This document shows positions 8,278 to 16,296 of a stretch of DNA of 64,000 bases, piece by piece. The stretch lies in the NCBI RefSeq assembly GCF_012910705.2, contig NZ_WTVG02000039.1, forward strand, positions 372,001 to 436,000. The letters are read 5' to 3'. Both the position numbers and the translations under genes were made by a program. The notes beneath the pieces were generated by a model. That model did no database searches. It saw only the letters and a program-made list of their open reading frames with translations, and was not told the origin of the DNA. The DNA comes from Aromatoleum anaerobium (GTDB lineage Bacteria > Pseudomonadota > Gammaproteobacteria > Burkholderiales > Rhodocyclaceae). The first letter of the stretch is position 1. Every line of letters starts with the position of its first letter.

Positions 8278-8307
8278 AATTATCCTCGGTCAACTATTAG
8301 GCAAGGT
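8278..8307 (+). repeat. RIT terminal inverted repeat, left
   Basis: Thirty bases starting AATTATCCTCGG and ending AGGCAAGGT. It is the exact reverse complement of 11688-11717 and lies about 56 bp beyond the stop of the last recombinase gene. Confidence 0.9.
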
Positions 8308-8363
8308 CTGCCGCCGGGATCGGCCACTTGTGTGGCGGGCCGCGTACTTGAGTTTGCATAATT

Positions 8364-9374
8364 TCAGAGGCTTTCGAGGAATTTGAGGACAGCGTCGCTT
8401 GGGCGGTAGCGTTTGCGCTTGGTCTCCGGCGGCGCGAGCGTATCGAGGGCACGTTCCTTCATTGCCAGGTCGGCCTCGACGTAGCCATGGGTCGTGACCG
8501 GGCTCTCGTGCCCCAGCCACAAGGCGATGACCGTGATGTCGACGCCGGCCTGCAACAGATGCATGGCGGTCGTGTGCCTCCAGGAATGGGGCGATATTCT
8601 GCGCCCCGCCAGCCGCGGACACTGCGTCGTCGCCGCCGTGATCGCGAGGGCAAGTCGCTCGGCGACATTCGTGCGGGTCATCGCTCGCCCGCTGCGGTTG
8701 GGGACGAGGGGCTGGTCGGTGCGCAAATCTGCATACTTCAACCAGTGACGGATTTCGGCCGCCGTTTCTTTCCACAGCGGCACGGTTCGTTGCTTGCGGC
8801 CCTTTCCATGCAGACGCACCGAGGACGTCGCGCCGAGCGTGACATCGGCGACCCGGATGCCGATCATCTCGGAAACCCGCGCGCCGGTGTTGTAGAGCAA
8901 CGCGAACATCATCCGATCACGACGACCACACCAGGTGCTCGTGTCGGGGGCGGCGAGAACGGCTTGAACCTCATCGCGGGAGAGATACTCGAGCAGGGGC
9001 CGCTCGAAGCGTTTCATGGGTATTGCCAGAATCTGCTGCGCGAGTTGCAACGCCGGCGGGCATTGCAAGGCCACGTAATGGGCAAAGGCGCGCACCGCAG
9101 CCAGTCGTGCGTTGCGGCTGCGCACCGTGTTGCGGCGCTCGGTTTCGAGGTGGGCGAGGAAGTCGAGGACCAGTGCCGCATCGAAATCCCCCAGCGTCAG
9201 CTTGGCCGGTGGCTTGCCCCGTTCTCGTTCTGCATAGGTCAGCAGCAGCCGGAAGGTATCGCGATAGGCCACAACCGTTCTCGGACTGGCGTTCTGTTGC
9301 TGGATCAGACGTTCGGCAAAGAAGCGCTGGAGCAAGGTGGCGAAGTCGGCGGGAACTGCGAGCAAGGGGTTCAT
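8364..9374 (-). CDS. tyrosine recombinase, third gene of the RIT trio
   Basis: A 336-residue phage-integrase-family recombinase. The N-terminal SAM-like domain (about 10-110) is followed by the catalytic domain with NTGARVSEM (first Arg), a lysine in HGKGRKQRTVPL, HSWRHTTAMHLL (His-x-x-Arg) and LGHESPVTTHGYVEAD (His and nucleophile Tyr), so all active-site residues are in place. The ATG at 9374 overlaps the stop of the second gene (ATGA), and together the three recombinases form one operon read leftwards. Such trios are thought to act together on the element ends; the role of each member is unknown. Confidence 0.9.
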   Translation of the reverse strand: MNPLLAVPADFATLLQRFFAERLIQQQNASPRTVVAYRDTFRLLLTYAERERGKPPAKLTLGDFDAALVLDFLAHLETERRNTVRSRNARLAAVRAFAHYVALQCPPALQLAQQILAIPMKRFERPLLEYLSRDEVQAVLAAPDTSTWCGRRDRMMFALLYNTGARVSEMIGIRVADVTLGATSSVRLHGKGRKQRTVPLWKETAAEIRHWLKYADLRTDQPLVPNRSGRAMTRTNVAERLALAITAATTQCPRLAGRRISPHSWRHTTAMHLLQAGVDITVIALWLGHESPVTTHGYVEADLAMKERALDTLAPPETKRKRYRPSDAVLKFLESL

Positions 9375-10318
9375 CGCGTCGCTCCCTCGGTGTAACGATG
9401 GAAGCGTTCGGCGGCAATCGCCATCAGTTCTGGAATACCGGTGAAGTACCAGTAGGTGTCGCTCACCTTGGCATGTCCGACGTACGTCGATAGCGCCAGG
9501 ACGGCCCGGTCGACATCGATGCCCTGCTCGTAGAAGCGCAAAGTGCTCCTGACTATGAAGGTGTGCCTCATGTCATGCAGGCGGTGATGCGGGTAGTCGC
9601 CGCGGGGCTGCCAGCCGAGTTGCTGACACAGCGCCTGCAAGGCGTACAGGATGTCGCGCCGATTCGCACAATGGCCGTCATCGCGCAGGAAGAACCGGTC
9701 GCAGGCGGGTCGAGGCACGAGCCGGTCACGCTGAAGAGCATATGCGTCCAGGTACTCAGTTACGGTCAGATGAAGCGGCACCAACCGCTGCCGGTGGAAC
9801 TTGGCTTCCCGGATACGGAGGATTCCGGCCTCGAGGTCGACGTCGGCGCGTGTGAGCCCGAGCGCTTCGGAGATGCGCAGGCCGCTGGCGGCGAGCAAGC
9901 CGAAGATGCACCGGCAAGTCGCCGGCCGCAAACCATGCTCCGGCGCCAGGCCATTGGCTGCATCGAGCAGCGCGATCAACTCCGCCTCGGTGTAGATATG
10001 CGGCACCAGGCGCCGGTGCGCCGGGCCGAAGAGACCTCGTGGTGGCATCTCCGTCGCCGGATCGTCGCGCAGGCAGAAGCGTGCGAAGCCACGCAGAACG
10101 TCGATACGGCGTGCCCACGTGAGCGGATTTGGGCGCTGCGAAGACCGTGCCCATGCGCTGGCCAGCGCCACCGTCAGGTGATCTGCGGTACCACATCGGT
10201 CAGCAAAGCGGGCAAAGGATCGAAGCTGCGTGGCATCGATGCTGAGCTCGAATCCGTGACGGCGGCGATACGCCAGATACGTCTCGACCCGAGTCATCCA
10301 GGAAACCGGGGCGTTCAT
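9371..10318 (-). CDS. tyrosine recombinase, second gene of the RIT trio
   Basis: A 315-residue recombinase starting MNAPVSWMTRVETYLAYRRR at ATG 10318, whose ATGA overlaps the stop of the first gene. The longer start at 10336 is less likely. Catalytic residues visible are ASGLRISEALGL (Arg), the lysine in REAKFHRQRLVPL, HDMRHTFIVRS (His-x-x-Arg), and YVGHAKVSDTYWYFTG (His, Tyr). It is the middle member of the trio and lies in the same operon. Intact, with no frameshift. Confidence 0.9.
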   Translation of the reverse strand: MNAPVSWMTRVETYLAYRRRHGFELSIDATQLRSFARFADRCGTADHLTVALASAWARSSQRPNPLTWARRIDVLRGFARFCLRDDPATEMPPRGLFGPAHRRLVPHIYTEAELIALLDAANGLAPEHGLRPATCRCIFGLLAASGLRISEALGLTRADVDLEAGILRIREAKFHRQRLVPLHLTVTEYLDAYALQRDRLVPRPACDRFFLRDDGHCANRRDILYALQALCQQLGWQPRGDYPHHRLHDMRHTFIVRSTLRFYEQGIDVDRAVLALSTYVGHAKVSDTYWYFTGIPELMAIAAERFHRYTEGATR

Positions 10319-11565
10319 GACCGACTCCCGGGCCACGGCAGGGCCACGGCCCGCAAGCCTTCCAGATCGACGCGCGCGTAGCTGTTGGCCGTGTCGAGGC
10401 TTTGGTGGCGCAGGAAGTCGGCGATTTCTTTGACGGAGGCCCCTGAGCGCTGCAGATGCGTCGCCATGGTCCGCCGAAGTACATGGGTGTTGCAGAACCG
10501 ATCGCTCAGCCCGCAGCGAACAAAGGCGCGATTCATCGAATTACGGATCGCCGGTACGCCCAACGGTTTGTCGAAGGGCGCGCGGTGTCGTACGAACAAT
10601 GCCCGGTTCACGGTCTGCGGTCGTCCCCGCCGTAGGTACTGAGCGATGGCTTCGCCGGTGGACTCCGGCAGGGGCAACTGCTGCACGCGTTTGCTCTTGG
10701 TGCTGCTGATCGTCAGCGTTGCGCTGCGCCAGTCCACCGACTCCAGGGTCAGGTAGGTGACTTCATGGCCGCGCAGACCAAGATCGAGCAGGCAGCGCGC
10801 GATGGCGTAATCGCGCAGTCCGACAGGGTCAGCGCGATCGAATGCCTTCAGGAAGGCATCCAGTTCGGCGTCCGCGAGCACTTTGGGCAGAGTGGTGCGG
10901 CGCCAGTCCGCAATTCTTGGCAGGGAGGCCGCCAAGGCAGCGGTCGACTCACCCAGCAGGGCACGGTAACGAAAGTAGCTGCGCAGACTGTTGCCGACGA
11001 CGCGCAGCGATGACGGCCGCAAATGTGAACTCAACTCGGCAAAGAATGTATCCAAGCGCGCTGCGGACAGCTGCGCGATCACGGGAGTTGAAACTCCAAA
11101 CTCGCGAACAAGGAAGGTGCCGACATGGTGAACTCGGCGGTCACGGGTGACGGGAGCCAACCCACAAATGTTCGAGAGGTACTCGCCAAACCGCTCGAGT
11201 TCAACCGCCACCGGATCCGTCAATGTCGCTGCCGATGGGTCGCCGGGCAGCAGGCGGAGCATATGCCGTAGCGCTGCGCCTGAACTGGCGGCAGAGGGAT
11301 AGCAAGGCGCCGGGCATGTGCAGGCAGGGAGGTGGTCGTGCAAGAAGCGCTTGATGAGCGCAGCATCAAGGCGCGACATCCTGATCTCGTCAGTCTTGAT
11401 CCAGTGGCTGAAATGGGCCAGACCGCCCAGATAAGCGCGGATGGTGTGATCGGGATAGCGCTGGTTGCGCAACGCTTCGATGTAGGGGGCGACGACGTCG
11501 TTGAGCGGGCCGTCAGTCAGCCAGTCGCGACGAGCAAAGTTCGTCAGGCACGCATCCGTAGGCAT
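10315..11565 (-). CDS. tyrosine recombinase, first gene of the RIT trio
   Basis: A 416-residue recombinase, the longest and first-transcribed member. Its N-terminal part (about 25-230) carries an extended core-binding region with a cysteine-rich loop (PACTCPAPCYP). The catalytic domain has LGLRGHEVTYL (Arg), TKSKRVQQLPLP (Lys), HVLRRTMATHLQ (His-x-x-Arg) and LRHQSLDTANSYARVD (His, Tyr). A promoter probably lies in 11566-11717, just inside the right inverted repeat. Confidence 0.9.
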   Translation of the reverse strand: MPTDACLTNFARRDWLTDGPLNDVVAPYIEALRNQRYPDHTIRAYLGGLAHFSHWIKTDEIRMSRLDAALIKRFLHDHLPACTCPAPCYPSAASSGAALRHMLRLLPGDPSAATLTDPVAVELERFGEYLSNICGLAPVTRDRRVHHVGTFLVREFGVSTPVIAQLSAARLDTFFAELSSHLRPSSLRVVGNSLRSYFRYRALLGESTAALAASLPRIADWRRTTLPKVLADAELDAFLKAFDRADPVGLRDYAIARCLLDLGLRGHEVTYLTLESVDWRSATLTISSTKSKRVQQLPLPESTGEAIAQYLRRGRPQTVNRALFVRHRAPFDKPLGVPAIRNSMNRAFVRCGLSDRFCNTHVLRRTMATHLQRSGASVKEIADFLRHQSLDTANSYARVDLEGLRAVALPWPGSRS

Positions 11566-11687
11566 GGTGTGCTCCTGTGGTGAGGGATCGGACTCACAGG
11601 AAACACCAATTCTTATGGCAGGTTCGCCGACAGCAATGAGAGCTGAGACCCCCGATGGCCCTAGGCTTCGCGGACGGTAGCGAGCAA

Positions 11688-11717
11688 ACCTTGCCTAATA
11701 GTTGACCGAGGATAATT
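11688..11717 (-). repeat. RIT terminal inverted repeat, right
   Basis: Exact reverse complement of 8278-8307, starting ACCTTGCCTAATAG and ending GAGGATAATT. It lies upstream of the first recombinase gene. Confidence 0.9.
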
Positions 11718-11721
11718 GCGC

Positions 11722-11741
11722 TTATCGAAATGTTTCGATAA
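11722..11741. promoter_or_regulatory. dyad TTATCGAAA-TG-TTTCGATAA at the right end of the RIT element
   Basis: A perfect 9-bp-arm dyad with a 2-bp centre lies between the right inverted repeat and the tnpC junction. Read as 6-bp arms with an 8-bp spacer it resembles a tyrosine-recombinase core site. No counterpart exists at the left end. The function is inferred only. Confidence 0.45.
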
Positions 11742-11745
11742 CCGG

Positions 11746-11988
11746 AAAGCGTGGCAGTTCTGCGACACGCAAGCCGGCGCCCAGGCCAGCGCGCTGATCT
11801 ACTCGTTGATCGAGACCGTCAAGGCCAACGGGCTCGAGCCCTACACCTGGCTGCGCAAAGTGCTCAGGCAACTGCCGAAGGCACGTTCCGTGGAAGACTT
11901 CGAGGCGCTGCTGCCGTGGAATATGCATGGTACCGATTTGGCCACTGAATCCCTCGCCTGAAAAGGAGGGGGTTCATGGATCACTTAC
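11746..11988 (+). pseudogene. IS66 tnpC C-terminal fragment and right end
   Basis: The frame reads KAWQFCDTQAGAQASALIYS, then IETVKANGLEPYTWLRKV and EDFEALLPWN, the conserved C-terminus of IS66 TnpC, with its stop at 11959-11961. The following sequence ends tcatggatcacttac at 11988, so the reverse complement starts GTAAGTGATCC, comparable with GTAAGCATCC at the IS66 left end at 4909. It continues the fragment at 8242-8277, from which the RIT element separates it. Confidence 0.8.
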
Positions 11989-12065
11989 CGTAGACGAGTG
12001 CGCGACCTCCGCATCATCCGTTTGGGTGATTCGTCCTCAAGCAGGTTCGGATAGCCTTCAAATTG

Positions 12066-12082
12066 CCTGACCGATCAGTCAA
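12066..12082. promoter_or_regulatory. possible operator upstream of bamA
   Basis: TGACCGATCAGTCA is an imperfect palindrome (two mismatches) in an otherwise AT-richer 264-bp region between the IS66 end and bamA, about 175 bp before the start. Its form would suit a TetR-type repressor. No such regulator is encoded nearby. Confidence 0.3.
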
Positions 12083-12252
12083 TCAATTAATCAGTCCCAA
12101 TAACTGCAGATCAGGCACGGTTGAATCAACAAGGAATCGGTCATCGCGATGTTTCGCACGCGCGCAGAGCACTGGCTTGCGGGCTCCGGCACGTCTGACC
12201 TTCTATGAACGGCGCCGCCCGGGCACCGCTTCACACACTCGGAGATGAATAT

Positions 12253-13380
12253 ATGTCGTTAGATTTTCTGCGCAGGGACAACGAGTTGAAAGACCACTCG
12301 CTGATCGGAGACGAATATTTCGGAGAGGAGCAACCGTCGGTGATCTACGAGCGCCGGCCGGTCACCGATCCGGACGGGAAGGCGATCGACGGCCTGTACT
12401 CGGCCTGGATTACGCTGAACAACCCGGCGCAATACAACTCCTACACGACTGAAATGGTGAAGGGCGTGATCGCAGCCTTCCAGCGCGCCTCATCTGACCG
12501 CGACGTGGTCGCAGCCGTATTTACGGCGGTGGGCGACAAGTCCTGGTGCAGCGGGGGCAACACGGCCGAATACGCGTCCTATTATTCGCGTCGCCCGACC
12601 GAGTATGGCGATTACATCGACCTGTTCGTGGGGATGGTGGATTCGATCCTCAACTGCAAGAAACCGGTGATCTGCAGGGTGAACGGCATGCGAGTTGCCG
12701 GCGGGCAGGAAATCGGCATGGCGACCGACCTCACAGTTTCGTCGGACATGGCAGTGTATGGCCAGGCGGGGCCGAAACACGGCAGTGCTCCGGTGGGCGG
12801 GTCAACGGATTTCCTCCCGTGGTTCCTGTCGATGGAGGATGCGATCTACAACTGCGTCTCGTGCGAGCTGTGGAGTGCGTACAAGATGAAGTTCAAGGGC
12901 ATGATCTCAAAGGTGGTCCCGGTGCTCAAGAAGGCTGGCGAATGGGTTCCGAACCCGAAGGTGCGCACCGACACCTGGGCCGAAAATGGTCAGGTGGTGT
13001 ACGGGGAAATGGTCCAGGGTGCGGCACTGAACGAGGCCGAGGCCGTGATCGCCGAGTGCACGGTCGATTTCGAGCTGCTGGACAAGGAGGTCAATGCGCT
13101 GATCTGGCGCTTCACCAACCTCTTCCCCAACTGCCTGATGAATTCGATCGACGCCATCCGCGGCAAGAAGAGGTTCTTCTGGGACCAGCAGAAGGCAGCG
13201 CAGCGCCACTGGCTCGCGGCGAACATGAACAACGAGGCGTGGCTCGGGTTCAACGCGTTCGAGTCACGCAAGCTCACGGGCAAGGACACGATCGACTTCG
13301 TGAAGTATCGCCAGCTCATTGCGAAGGGCGTGCAGATCGACGAACACTTCGCCGAACAGGTTCTTGCAGCGCCGCGTTGA
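12253..13380 (+). CDS. bamA: 6-oxocyclohex-1-ene-1-carbonyl-CoA hydrolase (BamA)
   Basis: The 375-residue product matches the size of BamA/Oah, the crotonase-fold hydrolase that opens the ring of 6-oxocyclohex-1-ene-1-carbonyl-CoA in the anaerobic benzoyl-CoA pathway. Characteristic stretches are LRRDNELKDHSLIGDEYFGE near the N-terminus, NPAQYNSYTTEMVKG, the oxyanion-hole regions DKSWCSGGNTAEYA and RVNGMRVAGGQEIGMATDL, and GQAGPKHGSAPVGGSTDF. The ATG at 12253 with upstream CGGAGATGAAT is preferred over 12205. The other pathway genes (bcr, dch, had) are not in the window, so this is an orphan copy beside a mobile island. It appears intact. Confidence 0.85.
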   Translation: MSLDFLRRDNELKDHSLIGDEYFGEEQPSVIYERRPVTDPDGKAIDGLYSAWITLNNPAQYNSYTTEMVKGVIAAFQRASSDRDVVAAVFTAVGDKSWCSGGNTAEYASYYSRRPTEYGDYIDLFVGMVDSILNCKKPVICRVNGMRVAGGQEIGMATDLTVSSDMAVYGQAGPKHGSAPVGGSTDFLPWFLSMEDAIYNCVSCELWSAYKMKFKGMISKVVPVLKKAGEWVPNPKVRTDTWAENGQVVYGEMVQGAALNEAEAVIAECTVDFELLDKEVNALIWRFTNLFPNCLMNSIDAIRGKKRFFWDQQKAAQRHWLAANMNNEAWLGFNAFESRKLTGKDTIDFVKYRQLIAKGVQIDEHFAEQVLAAPR

Positions 13381-13411
13381 GCCATGACTGACACGGTGCA
13401 TTCGCACCGGA

Positions 13412-13467
13412 GCGCCGGTAACGCTCCACCTCCGTTACCGGCGCCGCTTTAGCAAAAAAAAAAGCGA
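13412..13467. terminator. hairpin region between bamA and the ETF-QO gene (bidirectional terminator candidate)
   Basis: A perfect 12-bp stem (GCGCCGGTAACG 13412-13423 / CGTTACCGGCGC 13433-13444) is followed by a second weak stem, CGCTTT...AAAGCG, containing a run of at least ten A. It lies between the convergent 3' ends of bamA and the ETF-QO gene. Confidence 0.5.
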
Positions 13468-13562
13468 AGGTGTCACGCAGAAGGGCGGAGAGGAAAGCAG
13501 CTTAAAGTCCCAAAGCGTATTTGCGACACCCCCGGGAAACCGGTACTGCGCCATCCCGAGGC

Positions 13563-15212
13563 TCACATCCCCTGGTAGATCGGCCCTTCACCGCCCTGCG
13601 GCACGACCCAGTTGATGTTCTGCGTCGGATCCTTGATGTCGCAGGTCTTGCAGTGCACGCAGTTCTGCGCGTTGATCTGCAGGCGCGGGTGGGTGCCGTC
13701 CGGGTCGCGCACGATCTCGTAGACGCCGGCCGGGCAGTAGCGCTGTTCGGGGGCGTCGTACTTCGCGAGGTTGATCGCGATCGGGATCGACGGATCCTTC
13801 AGCTGCAGGTGGCAGGGCTGGTCTTCCTCGTGGTTCGTGTTCGACAGGAACACGGACGACAGCTTGTCGAACGTCAGCACGCCGTCGGGCTTCGGATAGG
13901 CGATCTTGTAGCACTCGGACGCGGGCTTGAGCGCAGTGTGGTCGGCCGTGTTGTGCAGCGTCCACGGCGCCTTGCCGCGGAACACCTGCTGGTCGATGCC
14001 GAACAGCAAGGACCCCATCCACAGGCCTTTTTTCATGTAGGGCTTGAAGTTGCGCGTCTGGTGCAGTTCCTCGTACAGCCAGCTCGCGCGGAACGCATCG
14101 GGGAACGCGGCCAGTTCGTCGCGGCTGCGCCCTGCGGCCAGCGCGCCGAAGGCCGCCTCGGCGGCGAGCGAGCCGGACTTGATCGCGGCATGGCTGCCCT
14201 TGATGCGCGCGGCGTTGAGGAAACCGGCGTCATCGCCGACGAGCGCGCCGCCCGGGAACACCAGCTTCGGCTGGCTCTGCAGGCCGCCCGCTGCGAGCGC
14301 GCGCGCGCCATAGGCGAGCCGCTTGCCGCCTTCGAGGAACTTGCGGATCTCGGGGTGCGTCTTGTAGCGCTGGAACTCCTCGAACGGCGCCAGATGCGGG
14401 TTCGTGTAGTTGAGCCCCACGACATAGCCGACGGCAACGAGGTTGTCTTCGAGGTGATACGCGAAGCCGCCGCCGTACGTGGCGCTGTCCATCGGCCAGC
14501 CGGCAGTGTGGACGACCAGGCCGGGCACGTGCCGCTCGGCCGGCACTTCCCACAGCTCTTTCAGGCCGATGCCGTAGGTCTGCGGGTCGACGCCGTCGCG
14601 CAGGCGGTACTTTTCCTCGAGCTGCTTGCCCAGATGGCCGCGACAGCCTTCGGCGAACAGCGTGTATTTGGCGTGCAGCTCCATGCCGGGCTGGTAGGCC
14701 GGGCCGGGCTGACCGTCGCGCGTGACGCCCATGTCGCCGGTCGCCACGCCCTTGACCGCGCCGCGCTCGTCGTAAAGGATCTGGGCGCCGGCAAAGCCCG
14801 GATAGACTTCGACGCCCATCGCCTCGGCCTGTTCGCCGAGCCACTTGACGACGTTGCCCAGGCGCACGATGTAATTGCCCTGGTTCAGGAAACAGGCCGG
14901 CAGCAGGCTGTTCGGCACCTTGCGCCCGCCGGTCTCGCTCAGGAAGATCACGCGGTCTTCGGACACCTGGGTATTGACCGGCGCGCCCTGCGCTTTCCAG
15001 TCGGGAATCAGTTCGGTCAGCGCGCGCGGGTCCATGACTGCGCCCGACAGGATGTGGGCGCCGATCTCGGAAGCCTTCTCGATCAGGCATACCGCCAGCT
15101 CCGTGCCTTTCTCGCTGGCGAGCTGCTTGAGCCGGATCGCCGCCGCCAGCCCTGCCGGGCCGCCGCCTACGATCAGGACATCGAATTCCATTGATTCGCG
15201 ATTGTTACTCAT
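13563..15212 (-). CDS. electron transfer flavoprotein-ubiquinone oxidoreductase (ETF-QO)
   Basis: This 549-residue enzyme passes electrons from reduced ETF to ubiquinone at the membrane. The N-terminal FAD-binding motif is DVLIVGGGPAGLAAAIRLKQ. The middle part has LSGAVMDPRALTELIPDW, a quinone-binding region, and a second FAD segment around GDDAGFLNAARIKGSHAA. The C-terminal ferredoxin domain has CPAGVYEI and CVHCKTCDIKDPTQNINWV for one 4Fe-4S cluster. ATG 15212 gives the family length; the longer frame is not supported. It is the last gene of a unit with two SDR genes and probably receives electrons from EtfAB encoded at 19.7-21.4 kb, coupling acyl-CoA dehydrogenations to respiration. Confidence 0.92.
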   Translation of the reverse strand: MSNNRESMEFDVLIVGGGPAGLAAAIRLKQLASEKGTELAVCLIEKASEIGAHILSGAVMDPRALTELIPDWKAQGAPVNTQVSEDRVIFLSETGGRKVPNSLLPACFLNQGNYIVRLGNVVKWLGEQAEAMGVEVYPGFAGAQILYDERGAVKGVATGDMGVTRDGQPGPAYQPGMELHAKYTLFAEGCRGHLGKQLEEKYRLRDGVDPQTYGIGLKELWEVPAERHVPGLVVHTAGWPMDSATYGGGFAYHLEDNLVAVGYVVGLNYTNPHLAPFEEFQRYKTHPEIRKFLEGGKRLAYGARALAAGGLQSQPKLVFPGGALVGDDAGFLNAARIKGSHAAIKSGSLAAEAAFGALAAGRSRDELAAFPDAFRASWLYEELHQTRNFKPYMKKGLWMGSLLFGIDQQVFRGKAPWTLHNTADHTALKPASECYKIAYPKPDGVLTFDKLSSVFLSNTNHEEDQPCHLQLKDPSIPIAINLAKYDAPEQRYCPAGVYEIVRDPDGTHPRLQINAQNCVHCKTCDIKDPTQNINWVVPQGGEGPIYQGM

Positions 15213-15249
15213 GAAAATTCCCCACTCGCAGAACCACCCGCAGCAACGC

Positions 15250-16110
15250 TCACACCTGCCCCCGCGGAGCAGCAGCCTCCCACCACTCGGGCACAATGCC
15301 CTGCTCACGCGCGAAGGGCTGGGCCGCGATAGTGCGACGCTGGAAGCGCTCCGCCTCCGGTGCGGTCGCGAGCCACAGCAGCACCGCGGCCGGAACTTCC
15401 GGCGGTGCGGAACCGTTGCGCAGCGCGATCACCCCCTTGTCGCCGATCGTCGCCTTAAGCGCCTCGGTGGTAACGACGCCGGGATTGACCGTATAGGCGC
15501 GGATGCCGCGCTCGCCCAGTTCCACCGACAGGATGCCGGACAGTCGTGATACTGCGGCCTTGCCCACGCCATATCCATAACCCCAACCGCCGCGCCCGGC
15601 AGCGACCGGAGGGTCGCTCTCGCCGGCACCGGAGCTCACGTTGATAACCACGCCGCCGCCCTGTTCGATCATCCGCGGCAGCAGCGCGCGCGTCAGCAGG
15701 AAGGGGGCCATCACATAGCCTTGGTACACGCGCTGCAGCGTCGCGGGTTCCAGGTCCATGAACGGAAGATTCAGGTCACTGCCTTGGTAGACGGCGTTGT
15801 TCACCAGCACGTCGATGCGACCGAACTCCTTCAGGACCGCCTCTCCAGCGGCCAGTACCGACGCATCGTCGAGCAGGTCCATGCGGATCACAAGCACTTT
15901 GCGGCCGAACGTCCGCAATGCCTTAGCCGTCGACGCGAGGCTGCCGGGCAACGGGCTGCCGTCGGCAGTGCGCAGGGCGTGGGCGTGCGACTCGCCCTCT
16001 TCAAGGGTGCGCGCACTGATCGCGACATCGAAGCCGGCGCGCGCAAACGCGATCGCGGTCTCGCGGCCGATCCCCCGGCTCGCGCCGGTGATGAATGCGA
16101 CTTTGGTCAT
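15250..16110 (-). CDS. SDR-family oxidoreductase
   Basis: A 286-residue short-chain dehydrogenase with the cofactor motif TGASRGIGRETAIA (residues 8-21), the structural NNAVYQG, a serine in INVSSGAGE, and the catalytic YGVGKAA. The inserts after the arginine-containing ISARTLEEGE and the GRGGWGYGYG stretch are longer than in minimal SDRs. It is read in the same direction as the SDR upstream (16297-17076) and ETF-QO downstream, so the three may be co-transcribed. The substrate is unknown; a hydroxyacyl-CoA or cyclic alcohol is plausible from context. Confidence 0.8.
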   Translation of the reverse strand: MTKVAFITGASRGIGRETAIAFARAGFDVAISARTLEEGESHAHALRTADGSPLPGSLASTAKALRTFGRKVLVIRMDLLDDASVLAAGEAVLKEFGRIDVLVNNAVYQGSDLNLPFMDLEPATLQRVYQGYVMAPFLLTRALLPRMIEQGGGVVINVSSGAGESDPPVAAGRGGWGYGYGVGKAAVSRLSGILSVELGERGIRAYTVNPGVVTTEALKATIGDKGVIALRNGSAPPEVPAAVLLWLATAPEAERFQRRTIAAQPFAREQGIVPEWWEAAAPRGQV

Positions 16111-16296
16111 TGCAGTTTTCTCGTTGCCATGTCGATGGTCCGATAGTCCTTCGAAAGGGAGCGCGCTACATCATCAATCTGGACGAGGTCAGCAGGCCGG
16201 CAAGTCGTCGCCGCGGCGTCAACCTCTTCAAGCCTGACTGCCAACCTTGCCGAAGCGCTGCTCGACGGTCTCATCGTTCTCGTCGGACACCCACCG

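Larger units (their letters stand above)
8278..11745 (-). mobile_element. RIT element (three tandem tyrosine recombinases) with perfect 30-bp inverted repeats
   Basis: Three tyrosine-recombinase genes with ATGA overlaps lie between identical 30-bp inverted repeats at 8278-8307 and 11688-11717. This is the defining layout of Recombinase-In-Trio elements. The left boundary at IS66 tnpC codon AGG (8275-8277) is sharp. On the right, tnpC resumes at 11746, so 28 bp (11718-11745) beyond the repeat also belong to the element. That extension holds the dyad TTATCGAAATGTTTCGATAA. A GG precedes both tnpC junctions. Confidence 0.85.

Noticed and set aside
4640-11988. A single integrative conjugative element or prophage
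   Set aside because: No att-flanked tRNA, conjugation, replication or structural phage genes; the region is explained by nested insertion sequences, a serine-recombinase element and a RIT element.
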